Assembly: GCA_964537285.1 (NCBI GenBank)
Contig: CAZHZT010000046.1
Location: forward strand, 1-38,384
From: CAZHZT01 sp964537285
GTDB lineage: Bacteria; Bacteroidota; Bacteroidia; Chitinophagales; Saprospiraceae
DNA: 38,384 nt
Direction: 5' to 3'
Each line of letters opens with the position of its first letter. Within the stretch, counting starts at the first letter, position 1. Under the pieces are notes generated by a model, which did not search any database, was not told where the DNA came from, and was given only the letters and a program-made list of their open reading frames with translations. Shown here in pieces: positions 33,449 through 38,384 of the stretch. The position numbers and the translations under genes were made by a program.

Positions 33449-33598
33449 TTACCCCCGTATTGACTGCGGGGGTTTTAACAGTTTTTCATCTTCCATGAAA
33501 TCGAGAACAGCTTCCAGGCCCCATTCTCCTTCAATGTAGGCTAATAGCTGCGAATATTCACTTCGAGCTGTAGGCGACCAGACAACATTGAGTTTCAT
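33449..33598 (-). pseudogene. Truncated RelE/ParE-family toxin fragment
   Basis: A 49-codon frame begins MKLNVVWSPTARSEYSQLLA and continues YIEGEWGLEAVLDFMEDEK, matching the first half of RelE/ParE toxins (IVWSPTAxxxYxxILxYIxxxW). It then ends in KPPQSIRG and a stop formed by the terminator hairpin at 33452-33472. The C-terminal half with the active-site residues is missing, and no antitoxin gene is found upstream. I see nothing coding in 33599-33829. Probably a decayed toxin-antitoxin locus; the family call is from pattern memory. Confidence 0.6.
33452..33476 (+). terminator. Terminator after the AIM24 gene
   Basis: Arms CCCCCG/CGGGGG with a nine-base loop, preceded by A and followed by TTTT, eight bases after the stop codon. 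A canonical intrinsic terminator. It also forms the 3' end of the toxin remnant's frame. Confidence 0.85.
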
Positions 33599-33829
33599 GA
33601 AAAAATAAGTTGCAAATTCGGGTGTCTTTAAGTTCCACTATACACTTTGTCCTCGCCTTTATAGCTCAGGCTATTAGGCTGCGGCCATTCCTAGTGCTTC
33701 AGGAACTAAACCCTTCCTTTTTTGGTCAATTTAAGCCCATTAAGCATCTAAAGAACAAGTCTAATAAAGAATGACTCATTTTTATAAAACCATTTCTGAC
33801 TATAGTACGTTATTTTAAAAAGAATTTCA

Positions 33830-35161
33830 ATGGCAACACCGCGAACAGTCGCATTCCATACGCTCGGCTGCAAGCTGAATTATTCTGAGACATCAGCAAT
33901 CAGCAGGCTTTTCGAAAATAAAGGATTCCAAAAGGTTAACTTTGAGGAAGGGGCTGATCTATATGTGATCAATACCTGCTCTGTTACGGAGTTCGCAGAC
34001 CGTAAGTGCCGTCAACTCGTACGTAAAGCACTGCGGCAACAACCGGAAGCCAAAGTGGTCGTGATCGGATGCTATGCTCAGCTTAAGCCACAGGAAATCG
34101 CAGACATTCCTGGCGTTGATCTCGTGCTTGGCGCTTCCGAAAAGTTTCAGATCACAGAATACGTAGACCATATTACCAAAGCCCCGGGCAAAGGCATGGT
34201 TTATGCCGGAGAAGTTAAAGAAGCCAACTCTTTTACTGAAGCATTTTCTTTCGGGGATCGCACCCGGTCTTTCCTCAAAATTCAGGATGGCTGTGACTAT
34301 AAGTGTACCTTCTGTACCATTCCCCTGGCAAGAGGGCGCAGTCGAAGCAATACAGTAGAAAGCGTTGTAGCAAACGCTCGTCAGATTGCTGAAATGGGCG
34401 GGAAAGAAATTGTTCTGACAGGTGTAAATATTGGTGACTTTGGAAACGGGACAGAAGTTATTGAAGGTACAAGGCCCAAGAAAGAAGCCCTTTTCATTGA
34501 CCTTATTCAGGCACTTGACGAAGTAGAGGGCATTGATCGCTTCCGCATTTCCTCTATAGAACCTAATTTATGTACCAATGAGATCATCGAATTCGTTGCG
34601 CAGTCAAAACGCTTCGTTCCTCACTTCCACATGCCTTTACAATCGGGCAATGACAAGCAGCTTCGATCAATGAGACGTCGGTACAAAAGTACGCTTTATG
34701 TTGAAAGAGTAGCCAAAATAAAAGCGTGTATGCCTCATGCATGCATAGGCGTAGATGTTATTGTAGGCTTTCCTGGAGAGACGCACGAAGACTTTATGAA
34801 ATCTTTTGAACTAATCAATGGTTTAGATGTTTCTTACCTGCATGTTTTCACCTATTCAGAGCGCCCCAACACTCCTGCCTTTGAGATGAAAGAGGTCGTG
34901 CCCATGCACGAAAGAAAAATGCGCAACGAAATGCTACGAGGCTTATCCGCAAAAAAAAGGCGGTTTTTCTATGAGCAGTTTCTAGGTCAAGAGCGTGAAG
35001 TTTTATTTGAAGTATCCAAAACACCCGGAATTATGAGTGGTTTTACGGATAACTACATCAAAATAGAGCTTCCTATAGCAGAAGAACTTATAAACCAGAA
35101 GGGAGTAGTAAAACTTGAGGAAATTAATGAGCATGGCCATGTAAAGGCTACAATGCTTTAG
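33830..35161 (+). CDS. mtaB: tRNA t6A37 methylthiotransferase MtaB
   Basis: Radical-SAM enzyme that converts t6A to ms2t6A at position 37 of tRNAs reading ANN codons. The 443 residues show the UPF0004 N-terminal domain with three cluster cysteines C14, C50 and C81 (TLGCKLN, INTCSVT, IGCYAQ), the radical-SAM motif C155-xxx-C159-xx-C162 (GCDYKCTFC), and a C-terminal TRAM-like tail. LNYSE and RGRSRS, with long helical inserts, fit MtaB rather than MiaB or RimO. No operon partner is close upstream; the downstream membrane-protein gene starts 37 bases after the stop and may be co-transcribed. Confidence 0.94.
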   Translation: MATPRTVAFHTLGCKLNYSETSAISRLFENKGFQKVNFEEGADLYVINTCSVTEFADRKCRQLVRKALRQQPEAKVVVIGCYAQLKPQEIADIPGVDLVLGASEKFQITEYVDHITKAPGKGMVYAGEVKEANSFTEAFSFGDRTRSFLKIQDGCDYKCTFCTIPLARGRSRSNTVESVVANARQIAEMGGKEIVLTGVNIGDFGNGTEVIEGTRPKKEALFIDLIQALDEVEGIDRFRISSIEPNLCTNEIIEFVAQSKRFVPHFHMPLQSGNDKQLRSMRRRYKSTLYVERVAKIKACMPHACIGVDVIVGFPGETHEDFMKSFELINGLDVSYLHVFTYSERPNTPAFEMKEVVPMHERKMRNEMLRGLSAKKRRFFYEQFLGQEREVLFEVSKTPGIMSGFTDNYIKIELPIAEELINQKGVVKLEEINEHGHVKATML

Positions 35162-35198
35162 TCTCCGTTGTTTAGCGCTTCTATTACATCAAAGCTTC

Positions 35199-36077
35199 AT
35201 GCAAATTGACCGTATCTTTGACTATCTTTTTTCGAAAAAGGTAAAATCGACTATTGAGGATATTTTTCTGCTCCTCGCCGTTATTGGCTTTATCATCCAT
35301 TTGATCCTCATTGGGCTTTATCACATAGACTGGATATCCATAGGAACTTCGGACGAGCTGCTTAAAAGTCCTATTTCCGCTATATACACCCCTTTTTCCT
35401 TTATCCTGATCTATGAGGTATATTTGTTAATTTACTACCTCCCGAGTTCGTTTACCGTTTCAATAGGGAAACAATACGAGATTGTTTCCCTTATTCTGGC
35501 TCGAAAAATATTTAATGACTTTCCGACACTGGACTTAGGCGAAGCATGGTGGTCCAACAAATATAATTTATACTTTTTCATTGACCTGGCCGGCTTCATA
35601 GGTCTGTTTTTACTCATTTTCATTTACAACTATTTGAGCAAAAACAGGCCAAAATTTACACCTCCAAAGGATATAGGTAAGTTCATAAATTTTAAAAAAG
35701 CTATGAGCCTGTTTTTAGTTCCTCTTTTAATCGGGCTGGCTGTTTATAGTTTAGGAGGATGGATCATAGAAGCTTATCAAGCACATCTGGGGCTTGTCGA
35801 ATCCATTTCAAATGTAAATAATATTTTCTACGATGAGTTCTTCACCCTGTTGATCCTTGTAGATGTATTGATTTTGATCATTTCACTGCGTTACACCGAT
35901 AGCTACAGCCAATTGACCCGAAATACCGGGTTCGTCATATCTACGGTATTGATAAGATTATCCTTTGGAGCAAAAGGGCCGGCGTTTATTACTTTTGTAT
36001 TCCTGGGAGTATCTATCGGTGTTTTGATACTATACCTGTACAATTTAAACGGCCAGGTGGAAAAAAAAGAGAATTAG
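35199..36077 (+). CDS. Polytopic membrane protein, unknown function
   Basis: 292 residues with about six or seven hydrophobic helices (near 23-42, 64-83, 125-147, 168-190, 212-232, 244-258 and 262-282) and short charged loops. Features: YLPSSFTVSIGKQYEIVSLI between helices, and near the end SLRYTDSYSQLTRNTGFVIS then LIRLSFGAKGPAFI. The layout resembles conserved Bacteroidota membrane proteins of unknown role. It lies 37 bases after mtaB and is closed by a bidirectional hairpin before recG. No transporter or enzyme signature is seen. Confidence 0.8.
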   Translation: MQIDRIFDYLFSKKVKSTIEDIFLLLAVIGFIIHLILIGLYHIDWISIGTSDELLKSPISAIYTPFSFILIYEVYLLIYYLPSSFTVSIGKQYEIVSLILARKIFNDFPTLDLGEAWWSNKYNLYFFIDLAGFIGLFLLIFIYNYLSKNRPKFTPPKDIGKFINFKKAMSLFLVPLLIGLAVYSLGGWIIEAYQAHLGLVESISNVNNIFYDEFFTLLILVDVLILIISLRYTDSYSQLTRNTGFVISTVLIRLSFGAKGPAFITFVFLGVSIGVLILYLYNLNGQVEKKEN

Positions 36078-36083
36078 TCGGAG

Positions 36084-36112
36084 CGTTGCTCCTTGCCGTG
36101 GGCAGGGAGCAA
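36084..36112. terminator. Bidirectional hairpin between the membrane protein and recG
   Basis: 13-base arms GTTGCTCCTTGCC and GGCAGGGAGCAAC (one T-G wobble) with a three-base loop, between two convergent stop codons. No T run follows. Confidence 0.75.
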
Positions 36113-36116
36113 CACT

Positions 36117-38240
36117 TTAACTAATTCGGCTCCACCACTTGCGGTTTTTCGTGTACTTTTCAAGATACTTACGGAGGGGGGCGTGATGTTCGGCACTTAA
36201 GCTTGGATCTTTATCAAGGATACGTGCAGCCACTTCCCTGGCTGTTTTTAAAATTTTTCCATTTTTAGAAAGATCCGCCAGGCGCAGGTTGATAATGCCA
36301 CTCTGTTGAGTGCCTTCGATATTGCCCGGCCCACGAAGACGGAGGTCAGCCTCTGCAATTTCAAAGCCGTTATTCGTACCAACCATGGTTTGAATGCGGG
36401 AGCGCGCCTCATTAGACAGTTTGAAGCTTGACATCAGGATGCAATACGACTGATCAGCTCCTCTGCCTACGCGCCCTCTAAGCTGATGAAGCTGCGAAAG
36501 TCCAAATCTTTCTGTATTTTCGATGACCATTACGGAAGCATTAGGCACATTTACGCCTACCTCAATCACCGTGGTTGCCACCATTATTTGAGTTTCCCCC
36601 TTAACGAATCGTTGCATTTCAAAATCTTTATCCGCAGGTTTCATACGGCCGTGCACAATACTGATCTGATATTCAGGCGTAGGAAATTCGCGGGCGAGGG
36701 CTTCATAGCCTTCCTGAAGATTCTGCAAATCCAGGGTTTCAGATTCTTCAATGAGTGGATATACCACATATACCTGGCGGCCAAGAGCAATCTGTTCGCG
36801 TATAAAGCCAATAACCCGCATGCGGTGATGTTCTGACTTATGCAATGTTTTTACAGGCTTCCGACCCGGCGGCAGCTCATCAATAACAGACACATCGAGG
36901 TCACCATAAAGCGTCATAGCCAAAGTTCTGGGAATAGGCGTGGCCGTCATAACCAGAATATGAGGAGGGCAAGGTTTGCTTTTCTTCCAAAGTTTGGCCC
37001 GTTGAGCAACGCCAAACCGATGCTGTTCATCCGTGATAGCCAGGCCAAGGTTCTGAAACTCGACCCATTCTTCGATAAGAGCATGGGTACCAATTAGAAT
37101 GTGAATTTTTCCTTCTTTGAGTTTCTCTAATAGAGCCTTCCTTTTCTTACCTTTTATACTTCCAGACAAAAAGCCTACCTGAATATCCATCCCTTCTAAA
37201 TAATCACTAATGGACTGAAAGTGCTGCTGGGCCAGAATTTCGGTAGGAGCCATCAAACAAGCCTGATAGCCATTGTCAAGCGCCATAAGCATACACATCA
37301 AGCCGACGATAGTTTTTCCACTACCTACATCTCCTTGTAAGAGGCGGTTCATCTGTATTCCCTGCCGCAGATCCTGGCGAATTTCCTTCAACACCCTTTT
37401 TTGCGCCCCTGTCAATTCAAAGGGTAACTTTTCTTTAAAAAAGGTATTGAAAAACGCGCCAATGCGCTCAAAAACAAAGCCTTTGACATTATCTTTTCGG
37501 CGTCTTTTAATTTGAAGAAGACGCAACTGCAGAAAAAACAACTCCTCAAAAATAAGGCGGTTGCGCGACGCATCGAGTTCCAGCTGATTCTTGGGAAAGT
37601 GAATGCGCTGAATAGCTTCATAACGCGACAGGAAGCGGAAACGTTCTATGAGATAATCAGGTAGATTTTCGGGGAGATCTTCCGGGCTAATTTTTTCAAA
37701 AAGCGTCTTCGTTAATTTACGCCTGCCTTTTGCATCCAGGCCCTTATTATTCAGTTTTTCCGTACTGGAGTAAACGGGTTCAAAAGTTGCGCGTTCGGAG
37801 GCATTCTCTTCTGCCAAAGCTTCCATTTCAGGATGGGGAATACTCGTAATGCCCCGAAAAGCATTAACTTTTCCATAAGCAACGTAAGCCTTTCCAACTT
37901 CCAGTTGGTTTTCCAGGAAATGAATGCCCTTAAACCAGACCAAGTCGATTGCTCCCGTTTCATCCCGAAACTTTGCGACAAGCCGTCTTTTTCGCCCTTC
38001 CCCGACAACTGTCAAGCGGCGAATAATGCCCTTTAACTGAACATAATCACTTTGCTCTGAAAGCCCCCGGATCTTATGAAATTGGGTTTTATCAACATAA
38101 CGAAAAGGGAATTGCATCAGCAAATCCTCAAAAGTGAAAACACCTAACTCTTTTTTAAGCAGGTCCGCCTTCACAGGCCCTACACCTTTCAGATATTCAA
38201 TCGCACTTTTTAAGATAGAAGAGTTATTTAGCATTTGCAT
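36117..38240 (-). CDS. recG: ATP-dependent DNA helicase RecG
   Basis: 707 residues, the usual size. RecG remodels stalled replication forks and Holliday junctions. The N-terminal wedge domain (to about residue 260) starts with a helix-hairpin-like LKGVGPVKADLLKKELG; the helicase domains follow with Walker A GDVGSGKT (303-310), DEQH (404-407), MTATPIPRTL, and the superfamily 2 motif VI-type GRVGRG. Length, order and the TRG-like end fit RecG. The first ATG is at 38240; an ATG at 38234 is equally plausible. Upstream lie the hairpin at 38256-38317 and a family A half copy. Confidence 0.96.
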   Translation of the reverse strand: MQMLNNSSILKSAIEYLKGVGPVKADLLKKELGVFTFEDLLMQFPFRYVDKTQFHKIRGLSEQSDYVQLKGIIRRLTVVGEGRKRRLVAKFRDETGAIDLVWFKGIHFLENQLEVGKAYVAYGKVNAFRGITSIPHPEMEALAEENASERATFEPVYSSTEKLNNKGLDAKGRRKLTKTLFEKISPEDLPENLPDYLIERFRFLSRYEAIQRIHFPKNQLELDASRNRLIFEELFFLQLRLLQIKRRRKDNVKGFVFERIGAFFNTFFKEKLPFELTGAQKRVLKEIRQDLRQGIQMNRLLQGDVGSGKTIVGLMCMLMALDNGYQACLMAPTEILAQQHFQSISDYLEGMDIQVGFLSGSIKGKKRKALLEKLKEGKIHILIGTHALIEEWVEFQNLGLAITDEQHRFGVAQRAKLWKKSKPCPPHILVMTATPIPRTLAMTLYGDLDVSVIDELPPGRKPVKTLHKSEHHRMRVIGFIREQIALGRQVYVVYPLIEESETLDLQNLQEGYEALAREFPTPEYQISIVHGRMKPADKDFEMQRFVKGETQIMVATTVIEVGVNVPNASVMVIENTERFGLSQLHQLRGRVGRGADQSYCILMSSFKLSNEARSRIQTMVGTNNGFEIAEADLRLRGPGNIEGTQQSGIINLRLADLSKNGKILKTAREVAARILDKDPSLSAEHHAPLRKYLEKYTKNRKWWSRIS

Positions 38241-38255
38241 AAATCACTTGAAAGC

Positions 38256-38317
38256 GAAGATATTCCCTTATCGAGACGGTGTACGTTGGCGCACCGTCTC
38301 CATAAGGGAATATCTTC
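38256..38317. repeat. Long hairpin upstream of recG
   Basis: 26-base arms GAAGATATTCCCTTAT and onward with one mismatch and a ten-base loop, GAGACGGTG pairing CACCGTCTC. It lies just before the recG start on the minus strand, so it could be the terminator of a gene beyond the window or a leader structure of recG. Confidence 0.85.
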
Positions 38318-38329
38318 AAATAACTTTAG

Positions 38330-38384
38330 GTTCTTTGACAAATTGTGTGGAACTTCAAAATGATAAGCCTTGAATGCTCTTGTG
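38330..38384. repeat. Family A palindromic repeat, left half only (A6)
   Basis: Left arm GTTCTTTGACAAATTGTGTG and onward, reaching the loop motif TTGAATGCTCTTGTG where the window ends. It is nearly identical to A4's left half and complementary to the window's first bases. Confidence 0.9.

Noticed and set aside
33656..33670. tRNA-like 15-mer GCCTTTATAGCTCAG
   Set aside because: Only the 5' acceptor and D-stem start match; no anticodon arm, T arm or 3' end follows, so no tRNA gene is called.
35213..35220. TATCTTTG, a perfect -7 element
   Set aside because: It lies in the coding sequence just after the start of the membrane-protein gene, with no TTTG at -33 spacing.

Overview
The window reads as chromosomal DNA of a marine-type Bacteroidota, most likely Saprospiria or a relative (the class is inference). 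Three secreted proteins end in type IX secretion (T9SS) type A sorting domains. Promoters fit the Bacteroidota pattern TTTG-N17-23-TAnnTTTG, and Shine-Dalgarno sites are not evident. The gene content also fits: a green-type proteorhodopsin with a blh gene, TrhO, MtaB, an ECF sigma/anti-sigma pair and a Reg_prop/Y_Y_Y sensor. I see no phage, plasmid, transposase, tRNA, rRNA or CRISPR genes.

Layout: 0.1-5 kb holds trmB, a STAS/SEC14-like gene, a sortilin-like T9SS protein and a membrane protein with a putative effector-associated domain (EAD11-like). 5-14.6 kb holds a secreted serine hydrolase, the blh-rhodopsin light cassette, a giant S8 peptidase and a small membrane protein. 14.9-24.8 kb holds parE, a SPOR-like envelope protein, trhO, a beta-propeller receptor adenylate cyclase and an exported protein of unknown function. 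25.2-32.3 kb holds a TPR lipoprotein plus thioredoxin protein pair, an ECF sigma/anti-sigma/DUF4097-like operon, a GT9 glycosyltransferase, a thioredoxin lipoprotein and a small conserved protein. 32.6-38.2 kb holds an AIM24-family protein, a truncated RelE/ParE toxin, mtaB, a polytopic membrane protein and recG.

The light cassette is the clearest functional unit. Blh makes retinal, and the rhodopsin has the proton-pump residues D89/T93/E100, green-type M97 and Schiff-base K227. It also has glycine at the position of bacteriorhodopsin W138, the fenestration that admits a carotenoid antenna in xanthorhodopsin. The cassette has a candidate promoter and a strong terminator.

The most unusual property of the window is its intergenic DNA. 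At least four families of palindromic repeats (called A-D here), plus single long hairpins, lie at most gene borders. Several have 25-35 bp arms with almost no loop, including a 70-bp perfect palindrome. Family A is framed on both ends by GTTCTTTGACA, which matches the boxA (NusB/NusE) antitermination consensus as I remember it, so transcripts from either strand would carry a boxA-like 5' end. The window starts in the right half of a family A copy and ends in the left half of another, which suggests a contig broken at this repeat. Three genes have stop codons inside or at the edge of palindromes, and one family B copy creates a false N-terminal extension on the AIM24 gene.
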